64,000 nt of DNA from Nostoc indistinguendum CM1-VF10 (GCA_019359215.1 JAHHHS010000007.1:1-64000), one strand, 5' to 3'. Counted from the stretch's first letter, positions 8,980 to 18,204 are shown. Notes: generated from the sequence alone by a model not told the origin. Program-made: numbers and translations.

Positions 8980-10362
8980 TTAGGAACCTACTAAATTTTC
9001 TATAGTATCGGCATCATTCGGTAATGCGGCTGTTAAAACTTCGCTACCTTCTGTGGTAACTAAAACATCATCTTCGATGCGGATTCCGCGCACATCGGCA
9101 AATTCAGATAAACGCTGCCAATTCACTACATTTTGATATTTTGAGCTAACATTGGCATTATTTAAAATTGCTGGTACTTGATAAAAGCCAGGTTCAATTG
9201 TGACTAACATTCCTGGGCGCATGGGACGATTTAAACGGAGGTAGCCTAAGCCAAAGCGATCGCTCCTTTCACGTCCTTCTTCATACCCAGCTATATCACC
9301 CAAGTCTTCCATATCATGGACATCTAAACCCAGTAGATGACCGATACCATGAGGAAAAAACAGCGCGTGGGCATCCATCTCTACTAAATCTTGGGGATTT
9401 CCTTGTAAAATACCTAACTCTACTAAACCTTCAGCTATCACCGTGGCAGCTAGCAGATGGATATCTTCATACTCTACACCAGGCTGTATTTTGGCAATGC
9501 AAGCATCATGAGCCGCCAGCACCACATTATAAATATCTCTTTGGGTAGATGAAAACTTACCGGAAACTGGCCATGTGCGCGTTACATCACCTGCCCAACC
9601 CATCTCAGTTTCAGCGCCAACATCGGCAAGGAGTAAGTCACCTGGTTGCAAAGGATGGTGATAGTGTTCGTTATGCAAAACTTCACCGTGAACAGTGACA
9701 ATACTGTTGTAGGAAGTGGTCATATTATGGGCAATAATTACTCCTTCCATCGCTGCACGAACTTCTGCTTCTAGCTTGGCTTTAATTGTTGCTGCCATAC
9801 CAGCTTTGTGCGCTTCAACAGTGACAGCGGCAGCTTTTCGCAACTCGGTTAATGCAGCTTTATCATGAGTGAGACGGAGAGAAACGATCGCCTTGGCTAA
9901 CTCCAAGTCAATTCCTTGGGGAGGACTTTGTGGTAAAACCCATCTATTTAATAGCTGCGATTGTTGCGTCCAAGTAGCTGCATCTTGTACAGCGAGTGTG
10001 GCTGCATCTTCTACCCAAGATTCTAATTCTGCCATTGGCCGAGCCACATCTGCCCCTATATTCTGGGCTATTTCCTCGCGCGTTGGCATTTCTCCATGCC
10101 AAAGGGCGCTGCTGGGTGATGGATCGTCGATGAATAGTTCTAGCTTGCCCGCTTCTAGACGAATTGCCGCCTTTGATAATGGCAGTCCGGCAAAATAGAG
10201 GAAATGGCTGCTAGCGCGAAACGGAAAGGTATTTGCTAGAAAATTACGCGGACTGTTGCTACCTGACCACAGAATTGCTGGAAAATCAATGAGGTTGGCT
10301 AGTTGTTGCCGTCGGAGGCGTAAAGTCTCGATTAGGGAAGTAGAAGTTTGTTGGATCAGCAT
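8980..10362 (-). CDS. Aminopeptidase P family protein (Xaa-Pro peptidase)
   Basis: 460-residue dimetal M24 peptidase that removes N-terminal residues before proline. An N-terminal creatinase-type domain (about 1-170) precedes the pita-bread catalytic domain. Metal ligands can be read in LLADVGAETEMGWAGDVTRT (two Asp), FFPHGIGHLLGLDVHD (His), TIEPGFY (Glu) and GIRIEDDVLVT (Glu). All are present, so it is probably active. Cytoplasmic, no signal peptide. Stands as a single gene. Confidence 0.92.
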   Translation of the reverse strand: MLIQQTSTSLIETLRLRRQQLANLIDFPAILWSGSNSPRNFLANTFPFRASSHFLYFAGLPLSKAAIRLEAGKLELFIDDPSPSSALWHGEMPTREEIAQNIGADVARPMAELESWVEDAATLAVQDAATWTQQSQLLNRWVLPQSPPQGIDLELAKAIVSLRLTHDKAALTELRKAAAVTVEAHKAGMAATIKAKLEAEVRAAMEGVIIAHNMTTSYNSIVTVHGEVLHNEHYHHPLQPGDLLLADVGAETEMGWAGDVTRTWPVSGKFSSTQRDIYNVVLAAHDACIAKIQPGVEYEDIHLLAATVIAEGLVELGILQGNPQDLVEMDAHALFFPHGIGHLLGLDVHDMEDLGDIAGYEEGRERSDRFGLGYLRLNRPMRPGMLVTIEPGFYQVPAILNNANVSSKYQNVVNWQRLSEFADVRGIRIEDDVLVTTEGSEVLTAALPNDADTIENLVGS

Positions 10363-10409
10363 AAATGGCAGCTCAAAGAGAAGAATAAAGGTTATAGCTT
10401 TGCCTTTAT

Positions 10410-10655
10410 TTAGTCGTTATCGTCATCGTCTTCATCATCCTTGCGATCATTATTTTTGCGATCGCCATCTTTGTCGTCATCATCCTCGTCGTTCTGGTTA
10501 GGTTGCGGGACTGGTTTTTGTTGCTCAGTTGGAGCAAGTGGCTGCGGTACATTAAGACCACAACTAACTAATCCTCCAAAAATTAATGCTAAGTTGACAG
10601 CAGCAAAGAAGTTTCTAAAGATTTTTATCGTCATGTTTCCATTTTGCTTTGACAT
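10410..10655 (-). CDS. Small acidic lipoprotein
   Basis: 81 residues. A hydrophobic stretch ends in GGLVSCG, a good lipobox, so the mature protein would start at Cys and be membrane-anchored. The tail after about residue 50 is almost only Asp, Glu, Lys, Asn and Arg (repeats of DDDD-K-DR-NN), low-complexity and probably disordered. The ATG at 10655 or the one at 10634 (MTIKIF) may be the start. Lies 47 bp upstream of the aminopeptidase P gene on the same strand. Function unknown. Confidence 0.65.
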   Translation of the reverse strand: MSKQNGNMTIKIFRNFFAAVNLALIFGGLVSCGLNVPQPLAPTEQQKPVPQPNQNDEDDDDKDGDRKNNDRKDDEDDDDND

Positions 10656-10702
10656 TGACCCTAGTTTTTAGAGATTGTATTTTTAATTTATCAGGTACTG
10701 TA

Positions 10703-10803
10703 TATAGCGGTTCTCATTTGGATGTAATATGCACTTTAGGAGTACGGCTGTGTGCCTCTAAGAATGAGTAAGCATATATTCCACGCTATTGAGAACCGCT
10801 ATA
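10703..10803. mobile_element. MITE-like element with 14-bp perfect inverted ends
   Basis: The ends TATAGCGGTTCTCA (10703-10716) and TGAGAACCGCTATA (10790-10803) are exact inverted repeats bounding 101 bp with no coding capacity. A relative with the same TATAGCG ends lies at 59189-59338. TA at the tips fits insertion at TA by an IS630/Tc1-like transposase, which is inference. Confidence 0.65.
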
Positions 10804-10887
10804 GACGCAAATAATCGTAACTAGTAGCATAAATATCTCATGCACTCTTGATAAATATAATGCTGTCTAATTTTCCAGGTGACTCTA

Positions 10888-11688
10888 ATGGGACAAATCA
10901 TTACCCAGGTTGATGCTTTTACCAATACACCTTTTGCAGGTAACCCTGCTGCTGTCTGTGTTTTGCCCACTGCCCAAGATGATTGCTGGATGCAGAATGT
11001 GGCGCAAGAGATGAATTTATCTGAGACGGCTTTTTTAGTTAGACAGGATGATGGCTTCAATCTGCGTTGGTTTACGCCCACAGTAGAAGTACCGCTTTGT
11101 GGTCATGCAACTTTAGCTAGTGCCCATGTACTTTGGTCAGAGGGGCATTTGTCACAGAATGAAGTTGCGCGTTTCTACACTAAAAGCGGAGTGCTGACTG
11201 CTAAGTTGCAAGGTGAGTGGATTGAGTTAGATTTTCCTGTGAATCATTCACAAGCAACAGTCGCCCCGCAAGAACTCAAGGCTGCTTTGGGTGTCCCATA
11301 CAAATCTGTTTTTCTAAATTCCTTGGGCTATTTAGTAGAATTGGCATCTGAAGATTTGGTACGGCAAATACAGCCAAATTTTCAAATGTTGAAAACGTTG
11401 CCTATTTCTGAAATCATTGTCACCAGCCTCACCCACCCTGATTCTGAATATGATTTCGTCTCTCGCTTCTTTGCACCAGGTTTAGGGATTGATGAAGATC
11501 CTGTAACTGGTGCGGCTCATTGTTGTCTTGCTGCCTTCTGGCGCGATCGCTTGCACAAAAATGAATTATTGGCTTATCAGGCATCCAGTCGTGGCGGGGT
11601 GGTAAAGGTGTATTATAACGGAGGCGATCGCGTCTTTCTTTCTGGACAAGCGGTAACTGTTATGCGAGGTGAGTTAATTACCGCATAA
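10888..11688 (+). CDS. PhzF-family isomerase-like protein
   Basis: About 266 residues in two related alpha/beta halves, the diaminopimelate-epimerase-like fold. Motifs seen: QVDAFTNTPFAGNPAAVC, MNLSETAFL (the acid-base Glu near residue 46), RWFTPTVEVPLCGHATLASA and the second-half DEDPVTGAAHCCLAAFW. The family isomerises or epimerises small metabolites; no phenazine genes are near, so the substrate is unknown. The ATG at 10888 is used; a GTG at 10879 is also in frame. Confidence 0.9.
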   Translation: MGQIITQVDAFTNTPFAGNPAAVCVLPTAQDDCWMQNVAQEMNLSETAFLVRQDDGFNLRWFTPTVEVPLCGHATLASAHVLWSEGHLSQNEVARFYTKSGVLTAKLQGEWIELDFPVNHSQATVAPQELKAALGVPYKSVFLNSLGYLVELASEDLVRQIQPNFQMLKTLPISEIIVTSLTHPDSEYDFVSRFFAPGLGIDEDPVTGAAHCCLAAFWRDRLHKNELLAYQASSRGGVVKVYYNGGDRVFLSGQAVTVMRGELITA

Positions 11689-11696
11689 AGCTAATG

Positions 11697-12161
11697 TTAT
11701 AAATCAATCGCATCCGGCAAAAACTCACCATCAAGAATTTGAGCAATGGAATAAGGACACTCCACTGGAAACGTATCTATTGGTAGTTCAGTTTCATTAC
11801 TAGCAGCTTTCAATCCCCGATGGTAGCACTGGGCTAAAACTTCTTCTGGATAGGACTTGAGGCTGGGACTCTCTTGCAGCAAATCTACAATTTTGTTGCG
11901 TTGCTCATCAATGGTATTTTGCCAAGAGCCACTCCGCAAACTAGACTGATATCGCCATTTGAGCAAATGCTGTAATAATACTTCCAAGCGGCTTTTCAAC
12001 TCCCGTCGATCTGACCGTCCCAAGCTTTCAATCTCCTCAATCACAGCATCCCAGTCTACTTGTCCAAATTGTCCAGCACGAATAAGTTGCACAGTTTTTT
12101 CTGTCCATGCGACAAAATCTGTTTCATATAACTGGGCTGCGCTTTTCGGAATCGGAGTCAT
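11697..12161 (-). CDS. DUF29 domain protein
   Basis: About 154 residues. The sequence YETDFVAWTEKTVQLIRAGQ, then DWDAVIEEIESLGRSDRREL and LLQHLLKWRYQ, is typical of the helical DUF29 family, widespread in cyanobacteria and of unknown function. The ATG at 12161 (MTPIPKSA) is chosen over the 12179 start. Converges with the PhzF gene, 8 bp apart. Confidence 0.88.
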   Translation of the reverse strand: MTPIPKSAAQLYETDFVAWTEKTVQLIRAGQFGQVDWDAVIEEIESLGRSDRRELKSRLEVLLQHLLKWRYQSSLRSGSWQNTIDEQRNKIVDLLQESPSLKSYPEEVLAQCYHRGLKAASNETELPIDTFPVECPYSIAQILDGEFLPDAIDL

Positions 12162-12574
12162 AAGCTTCCTGCAATCCACCGTAGACTATCAAAATTGGAG
12201 AGATTTTACACCCATTTTAACGTTAGGGGCTAGGCGAGGGCGAGGCAATCGCGTCTTGTGAGCCGGATAAGCCGTAATATCGTGTCCGGTTAAAGACTTA
12301 TCATTAAGACCGCAGTTCTTGCTGGGGGCAGGGGGAAAGAGGGTTTTTCGATTTTTGCAAGCCGATGCTGCAATCGCATTGTGAGTCGAAACAATCGCAT
12401 TGTCAGTCAAAACAATCGCATTGTCAGTCGATACAATAGCATTATCAGCCGAGACAATCGTATTGCACGAGGTTGGGTTCAAATGGCACAGCAATACAAT
12501 AGACTGCAAGAGCGTACTTTTGTAAAGAAGCGACTCTCACAATATCTAAACAAGCCTATATTTTAATTTCAAAA
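12162..12574. other. Spacer between DUF29 and DUF4332 genes
   Basis: Apart from the 21-bp tandem array at 12371-12465 I see no gene. Open frames crossing the array on both strands exist only because the 21-bp unit has no stops. Confidence 0.6.
12371..12465. repeat. 21-bp tandem array, about 4.5 copies
   Basis: Units start at 12371, 12392, 12413 and 12434 with a partial fifth at 12455. The core CAATCGCATTGTCAGTC is well kept; copies differ by one to five bases. No stop appears in several frames because the period is a multiple of three. Confidence 0.85.
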
Positions 12575-13021
12575 ATGCCTGCTAAACACAAAGATAGTAG
12601 AAGTCTTATCCAATCTCGTGACTGGCCAATTGAGCAATTACCTGGACTGAGCCACGAGGAACAATCTCAACTGCAAAATTGTGGGATTACTAGTACAGGG
12701 GCGCTAGTCAAACAAGGGAAAACTCTAGAGACAAGACTAGCGTTAGCAAATAAACTACATATTCATCTTCAATATGTAAATAAATGGATGGCTTTAGCTG
12801 ACTTGGCGCGTATTCCCAGTGTAGGCATACAATATTGTGGTTTATTGCTCCATGCAGGTATTGGTTCTGTAGCACAGTTGGCTCAGACTCCTACTCACAG
12901 ATTGCACCAACAAATTATGCGCTTGCAGGTGGCAACAATGCAGCGACGAGATTTGTGTCCACCAATTGAGCTAGTACAACAGTGGAGTCAGCAAGCGAAA
13001 ATAGTGGGGAGTGGGAATTAG
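12575..13021 (+). CDS. DUF4332 domain protein
   Basis: 148 residues. Two helix-hairpin-helix-like repeats can be read: LPGLSHEEQSQLQNCGIT and LARIPSVGIQYCGLLLHAGI, each with the L-x-x-L-x-G-I-x-x-x pattern of DUF4332. Such domains resemble DNA-binding HhH modules; a role in nucleic-acid binding is inference. The last ~8 codons run into Nostoc-type spacer repeats, so the true C-terminus may be slightly altered. Confidence 0.85.
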   Translation: MPAKHKDSRSLIQSRDWPIEQLPGLSHEEQSQLQNCGITSTGALVKQGKTLETRLALANKLHIHLQYVNKWMALADLARIPSVGIQYCGLLLHAGIGSVAQLAQTPTHRLHQQIMRLQVATMQRRDLCPPIELVQQWSQQAKIVGSGN

Positions 13022-13148
13022 GGAGCAGGGGGAGCAAATCAATTCAAAATTCAAAATTCAAAATTAAAGAACTTCTGCCTCCTCTTTCTCAATGCCCCAT
13101 ACTTCGACTACGTTCAGTACAAGTGCCCCATGCCCAATGCCCCACTCT

Positions 13149-13763
13149 TTACTCTTTAGCTAAAACACCATTAAGGAAGATATCAGCAAGTCCTTCTGCC
13201 ATTTCCTGCATTTGTTGGGGAGAAGCATCAGGTTCTATGAGGGTATTGTTAGAAAAACCTGCGATCGCAAACATTCCCAAGAAGACTTTAGCAACTAGCT
13301 TTGCGTCCATCTTGCGATAAATGCCTTTATCCATCGCTGTTTGAAAAAATGCTTCGCCCACATCGGTCATTTTGGTGATGACTTCTAACTGGATGCGATC
13401 GCGCAAATCGGGGTGAAACTGCACCTCCATAAAACAAACGCGCATTAAATCGGCATTTTTTTGAAAGTTCCACATCCGGCGACGCATCACCTGAGCTACG
13501 GCTTTATAGCTGCCCATTTCACTTAATTCTGTCAGCAAATCTGTGAGAATCTCCACCCATCCACTCGTAGCTACTTCTACCAAAATTGCCTTTTTATTGG
13601 GAAAATGACGGAATAGAGTGCCTTCAGCTACACCTGCTGCCTGTGCTAAATCGCGGGTGGTAGTACCGTCAAATCCTTGAGAGGCAAACAACCGTTGTGC
13701 TGCCTGTAAAATCCGGGTACGCGTCTGAGCCTCTGAGGGTGGGGAAGAATTAAAAACTCGCAT
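13149..13763 (-). CDS. TetR/AcrR-family transcriptional regulator
   Basis: 204 residues. The N-terminal HTH (about 14-60) reads TRTRILQAAQRLFASQGFDG, then TTRDLAQAAGVAEGTLFRHF, a canonical TetR DNA-binding domain. The C-terminal helices would bind a ligand and dimerise; no ligand can be guessed. The nearest divergent gene is the M16 protease at 14075, about 310 bp away, a possible target. Confidence 0.93.
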   Translation of the reverse strand: MRVFNSSPPSEAQTRTRILQAAQRLFASQGFDGTTTRDLAQAAGVAEGTLFRHFPNKKAILVEVATSGWVEILTDLLTELSEMGSYKAVAQVMRRRMWNFQKNADLMRVCFMEVQFHPDLRDRIQLEVITKMTDVGEAFFQTAMDKGIYRKMDAKLVAKVFLGMFAIAGFSNNTLIEPDASPQQMQEMAEGLADIFLNGVLAKE

Positions 13764-14074
13764 AACAGTTATGGTGAAATTTCCGGAACAGGATTTGTAG
13801 CATTATTGTCTAACGTCAAGTAAAAAAGCTCAAAAAGCTTAATACAACATTAACGTCCTGGTACTAAGTATCTTGTTTTTTAGGTAATGTAACTTTATCT
13901 TAATTTTTGCTTATGAACCAGATGAGTCGGTCAATTTGGGATTGGTCAATTAAAGGAGGCAGAGGGTCACTGAGCGCAGCCTCTCCAAAAGTTGGGAGCC
14001 TAAGTGAAACAGGAGGGAGGAGAAAGACTGCTCCCTGCTCTGTGCCTTCTGCCTTCGTTGATAAAGTATCTGTG

Positions 14075-15658
14075 ATGTTGCGGCGCTTATTTGTCGCTTT
14101 GTTGGCTTTGATCATCTTTTGGTGCGGATTGCTGCCAGAAATTGCTTTGGCTCAAACTCAGACAGCACCTCTTCCTCAAAGAGTTCTGCAACCTAAGAAA
14201 ACTCAAACTCCACCAGTTCAAACTTCGATTCAACCTTATCTGGATCGAGTTATCAAGCAGTTAACGGAATTTCGCCTCGACAATGGTCTAAAATTCATTG
14301 TCTTGGAACGGCATGAAGCGCCGGTAGTTTCTTTTCTTACTTATGCAGATGTCGGTGGAGTCGATGAGCCAGATGGCAAAACTGGTGTAGCTCATTTTCT
14401 GGAACATTTGGCGTTTAAAGGCACGACGCGTATTGGTACAGAAGATTACAAGGCAGAAAAACCTTTATTAGAAAGCTTAGAACGGTTGGATGCCCAGATT
14501 CAAGCAGCGAAAGCCAATGGCAAAAAAGATGAGGTTGCTCGGTTAGAAGCTGAGTTTAAGCGGGTGGAATCGCAAGCAGCCAAGCTAGTCAAGCAAAACG
14601 AATTGGGGCAGATTGTCGAACAAGCGGGAGGTGTGGGTTTAAATGCCAATACTTCAACCGAAGCCACACGTTATTTGTACAGTTTTCCTGCTAATAAGCT
14701 GGAACTTTGGATGTCGCTGGAGTCGGAACGATTTCTCGATCCTGTAATTCGTCGTGAGTTTTATAAAGAAAGAGATGTAATTTTAGAGGAGCGACGGATG
14801 CGGGTGGAAAATTCACCCATTGGACTGATGGTGGAAAAGTTTATTGATACTGCTTACAAAGTTCATCCCTACAGACGTCCGGTGATTGGTTATGACAAAG
14901 ATATCCGCAATCTGACACCAGAAGATGTCCAAAAGTTTTTTGATACTCACTACGTACCAAGTAATTTGACCATTGCTATTGTCGGAGATGTTAACCCGGC
15001 TGAGGTGAAAAAACTGGCGCAAACTTATTTTGGTCGCTATCTGGCAAAAACCAAAGCTGTTGAAAAAATCCCGGTGGAACCACCACAACAACAAACACGG
15101 GAAGTTACTTTACAGCTACCTTCTCAACCCTGGTATTTAGAAGGTTATCATCGTCCGGCAATTACCCATCCAGATAATGCAGTCTATGACATCATTGCCA
15201 GTTTATTAAGTGATGGGCGCACGTCGCGGTTGTATAAGTCTTTAGTAGAAAAGCAGCGTTTGGCACTAAATGCTAGAGGTTTTAGCGGTTTTCCTGGAGA
15301 TAAGTACCCAAACCTGATGTTATTCTATGCTCTCACGGCTCCTGGTCATACGGTTGATGAGTTGGCGGTGGCTTTGCGCCAAGAAATTGACAAATTAAAA
15401 ACTGAGCCTGTAGCTACGGTTGATTTGGAACGGGTGAAAACCCAAGCACGGGCGAGTTTGTTACGTAACCTCAATTCAAATATGGGAATGGCTCAACAAT
15501 TGTTGGAATATGAGGTGAAAACTGGCTCTTGGCGGAATTTGTTTAAGCAGTTGGATGATATTTCGGCGGTAACGACGGCTGATATTATGCGGGTAGCAAA
15601 AGAGACGTTTACGCCGAAAAATCGCACGATTGGGAAGCTTTTGTCGAAAGAAAAATAA
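14075..15658 (+). CDS. M16 zinc metallopeptidase, catalytic-type subunit
   Basis: 527 residues from the ATG at 14075, which opens a good signal peptide (MLRRLF, hydrophobic core, cleavage near ALAQ), so it acts outside the cytoplasm. The inverted zinc motif HFLEH is intact at about residue 110, followed by the downstream Glu region SLESERFLDPVIRREF. A second, inactive M16 half follows. An open frame reaches back to 13907 but the extra 56 codons are Nostoc spacer repeat sequence. First gene of a two-gene operon with the M16 gene 36 bp downstream. Confidence 0.93.
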   Translation: MLRRLFVALLALIIFWCGLLPEIALAQTQTAPLPQRVLQPKKTQTPPVQTSIQPYLDRVIKQLTEFRLDNGLKFIVLERHEAPVVSFLTYADVGGVDEPDGKTGVAHFLEHLAFKGTTRIGTEDYKAEKPLLESLERLDAQIQAAKANGKKDEVARLEAEFKRVESQAAKLVKQNELGQIVEQAGGVGLNANTSTEATRYLYSFPANKLELWMSLESERFLDPVIRREFYKERDVILEERRMRVENSPIGLMVEKFIDTAYKVHPYRRPVIGYDKDIRNLTPEDVQKFFDTHYVPSNLTIAIVGDVNPAEVKKLAQTYFGRYLAKTKAVEKIPVEPPQQQTREVTLQLPSQPWYLEGYHRPAITHPDNAVYDIIASLLSDGRTSRLYKSLVEKQRLALNARGFSGFPGDKYPNLMLFYALTAPGHTVDELAVALRQEIDKLKTEPVATVDLERVKTQARASLLRNLNSNMGMAQQLLEYEVKTGSWRNLFKQLDDISAVTTADIMRVAKETFTPKNRTIGKLLSKEK

Positions 15659-15694
15659 GATAAACAAACCGTAAAGGGCGCAAAGGCAGGAGAT

Positions 15695-17212
15695 ATGAAA
15701 AGGTACAAGGTGAAGGGTAAAAGGCGAATGGCATTGAAAATCCAAAATGGCAAGGGGTTGATTTATGGTTTGGTTGCTGTTTTTGCGTGTTTACTTTTAA
15801 CTTGTAATTTTTCTCTGGCAGCGACGGCTGAGGCAAAGCATTACACTGAGTTGCAGTTGCCACCGCTACCTGAGATTAAGTTACCCAAGTATGAGCGGTT
15901 TGTTCTCCAAAACGGCTTAGTTGTCTATTTAATGGAGGATCACGAATTACCTTTGGTAAATGGTACAGCGTTTGTGCGGACAGGAAATCGCTTGGAACCA
16001 CAACAGAAAGTTGGTTTAGCGGATTTTACAGGCGCGGTAATGCGAACTGGAGGAACTAAGCAGCATTCGGCTGATGAACTAAACGAGATGTTGGAACAAC
16101 GGGCAGCATCTGTGGAAGCTAGTATTGGTGAAACTTTTGGTAGTGCTAGCTTTGACGCACTCAGTGAAGATTTAGAAACGGTGTTTGGGCTGTTTGCCGA
16201 GGTGTTGCGATCGCCAGTATTTGCTCAAGAAAAGCTAGACTTGGCTAAGACACAGGCTAAGGGTGGCATTGCTCGTCGCAATGACGATCCAGATAGTATT
16301 GCTAGTCGAGAATTTAAGAAGTTGATCTATGGGAAAGATAGTCCCTATGCTCGCACAATAGAATATGCAACGGTGGATCAGGTTGAGCGTGAGGATTTGC
16401 TCAAGTTTTATCAGCAATATTTCCACCCCAATAATATGATTTTGGGAATCGTAGGGGATTTTGATGCCAAAAAAATGCGATCGCTCATTCAAGCTAAGTT
16501 TGGCGACTGGAACCGCAACCCAGGTATTGCTAATCCCAAATTGCCAAGCGTTGTGCCAGCCAATACAGGTGGAGTCTTTTTTGTAAATCAGCCACAATTG
16601 ACGCAAAGTAGTGTGCTTATCGGGCATTTAGGTGGACGGTTTGACAATCCTGATTATCCGGCGCTGGATGTATTGAATGGGGTTTTAAGTGGATTTGGTG
16701 GACGCTTATTTAATGAAGTGCGATCGCGTCAAGGTTTAGCATACTCTGTATACGGGCAGTGGAGTCCCCGTTTCGATTATCCTGGGATGTTCATTGCTGG
16801 TGGACAAACGCGATCAGATGCTACTGTGCAGTTTGTCAAAGCCTTACAAAATGAAATCAAGCGCATCCAAACTCAAAGAGTAACAGCAAAAGAACTTGCT
16901 TTTGCCAAAGAGTCTACACTCAACTCCTTTGTATTCAACTTTCAAGACCCCAGCCAAACCTTATCACGGTTGATGCGATACGAATATTACGGCTATCCTG
17001 CTGATTTTCTCTTTCGCTATCAAAAAGCTGTCGCCGCCACCACAGCTGCTGATGTGCAACGGGTAGCACGAGAATACCTCAAGCCAGAAAAGATCGTGAC
17101 TTTAGTGGTGGGGAATCAAAGCGCCATTCAACCACCATTGACGCAGCTAGCAGTACAGGTAACGCCGATAGATATAACGATTTTTGGTTCGCAGCCACAG
17201 GCGAATAATTAG
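15695..17212 (+). CDS. M16-family protein lacking the zinc motif
   Basis: 505 residues. A signal peptide is present (cleavage near SLAA). It has the M16 fold (FVLQNGLVVYLMEDHELP at the start, LSGFGGRLFNEVRSRQGLAY in the second half) but the HxxEH position reads LADFTGAV, so no zinc can be bound there. It is likely the non-catalytic partner of the upstream protease, as in mitochondrial MPP alpha/beta pairs. AGGAG sits before the ATG at 15695; an ATG at 15728 (MALKIQ) is an alternative, since the first 11 codons lie in spacer-repeat-like sequence. Confidence 0.9.
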   Translation: MKRYKVKGKRRMALKIQNGKGLIYGLVAVFACLLLTCNFSLAATAEAKHYTELQLPPLPEIKLPKYERFVLQNGLVVYLMEDHELPLVNGTAFVRTGNRLEPQQKVGLADFTGAVMRTGGTKQHSADELNEMLEQRAASVEASIGETFGSASFDALSEDLETVFGLFAEVLRSPVFAQEKLDLAKTQAKGGIARRNDDPDSIASREFKKLIYGKDSPYARTIEYATVDQVEREDLLKFYQQYFHPNNMILGIVGDFDAKKMRSLIQAKFGDWNRNPGIANPKLPSVVPANTGGVFFVNQPQLTQSSVLIGHLGGRFDNPDYPALDVLNGVLSGFGGRLFNEVRSRQGLAYSVYGQWSPRFDYPGMFIAGGQTRSDATVQFVKALQNEIKRIQTQRVTAKELAFAKESTLNSFVFNFQDPSQTLSRLMRYEYYGYPADFLFRYQKAVAATTAADVQRVAREYLKPEKIVTLVVGNQSAIQPPLTQLAVQVTPIDITIFGSQPQANN

Positions 17213-17362
17213 TTCCATCTTTACCATTTTTTTAACTGGGTAGGAGCAGGTCTTAATTGAACTGGATTGCGCTATCAGCAAGGTATCCCTTTATGGATTT
17301 CTTAGTAATCAGCATTCAGTTACAGTACTTGACTAACTACTCAAATCAAATAATTTCCTTGA

Positions 17363-17452
17363 TTATCTGGAAATGACTGAGGCCAAATTGTAGTAACCAG
17401 TAGAAACTAAATCAGGAACCAAAACCTCTGGAGTTCCCAGAGGTTTTTTTTT
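17363..17452 (+). ncRNA. Candidate small RNA (about 90 nt)
   Basis: A TTGACT box (17329-17334) and TAATTT (17351-17356), 16 nt apart, precede a stretch ending in a perfect terminator hairpin. No open frame with a ribosome site lies inside. I do not recognise an RNA family. It could also be simply the M16 operon terminator. Confidence 0.3.
17423..17452 (+). terminator. Strong Rho-independent terminator
   Basis: AACCTCTGG (17423-17431) pairs exactly with CCAGAGGTT (17437-17445), 5-nt loop, then a run of T to 17452. It lies 210 bp after the M16 stop. Confidence 0.88.
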
Positions 17453-17547
17453 AATACGCTTTTCGAGGAGCGATCGCCCGATAAACCTCAATAATAAAAT
17501 TGTTGCATTAACTGGAGTAAGCTAAATTTAGGTTTGAGCTACTGGGA

Positions 17548-18204
17548 ATGGAAATGATGTTGTTGGAATTAAAGCGCATCTATGTTCCACCAGGGCAAAG
17601 AGTGCTACTGCGAGATGTAACCTGGCAGGAATTGGAAACAATTCTAGAGGATTTAGGGGAACACCGTGCAGCACGAATTGCTTATGACAGGGGAATATTG
17701 GAGATTATGGCACCACTGCCAGAACATGAAGACGATAAAGAAATTATTAGTGATTTAGTCAAAGCGCTTTTGGAAGAATTAGATATTGAGTTTAGATGTC
17801 TTGGTTCTACCACTTTCAAGAACCAAGCAATGGCTCAAGGTATAGAACCTGATCAGTGTTTCTATATAAAAAATGAATCCAAGATTCGTGGCAAGAAGCG
17901 ACTAGATTTAACAGTAGATCCCCCTCCAGATTTAGCTCTAGAAATTGATATTACTTCTCGCACTCATCCTAATATTTATGAAGCCCTACAAGTACCTGAG
18001 CTTTGGCGTTTTAATCAAGGAAAGCTCCAAATTAATATTCTGCGAGATGGGCATTATATAGAGTCTCAGCAAAGCCTAAATTTTCCTCTATTCCCACTAA
18101 TTGAAACGATTCCCCAATATCTGGAGCAAAGTACAACAGCAGGTAGAAATGCAACGCTCAAGGCTTTTCGTCTTTGGGTACAAAAGCAAATACAACAGCA
18201 ATGA
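17548..18204 (+). CDS. Uma2-family (DUF820) putative endonuclease
   Basis: 218 residues, paralogous to the gene at 7585. Shared landmarks: RIAYDRGILEIMAPLPEHE, RCLGSTTFKN, PDQCFYIKN, IRGKKRLDLTVDPPPDLALE and VPELWRFN. The Asp-(x)n-Glu pair of the PD-(D/E)xK fold is kept. Function in the cell is not established for this family. Confidence 0.88.
   Translation: MEMMLLELKRIYVPPGQRVLLRDVTWQELETILEDLGEHRAARIAYDRGILEIMAPLPEHEDDKEIISDLVKALLEELDIEFRCLGSTTFKNQAMAQGIEPDQCFYIKNESKIRGKKRLDLTVDPPPDLALEIDITSRTHPNIYEALQVPELWRFNQGKLQINILRDGHYIESQQSLNFPLFPLIETIPQYLEQSTTAGRNATLKAFRLWVQKQIQQQ

Larger units (their letters stand above)
17213..17547. other. Spacer holding a promoter-terminator pair
   Basis: Between the M16 gene and the second Uma2 gene. 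It contains a candidate promoter (17329-17356) and a strong terminator (17423-17452) enclosing about 90 nt; nothing else is recognisable. Confidence 0.5.

Noticed and set aside
12189..12566. Open frames on both strands across the 12.4-kb array
   Set aside because: Same reason: the 21-bp unit keeps frames open; the peptides are repeats of NAIVST-like words only.
13907..14074. N-terminal extension of the first M16 protease
   Set aside because: The extra codons lie in dispersed spacer repeat sequence, and a proper signal peptide starts at the ATG at 14075.
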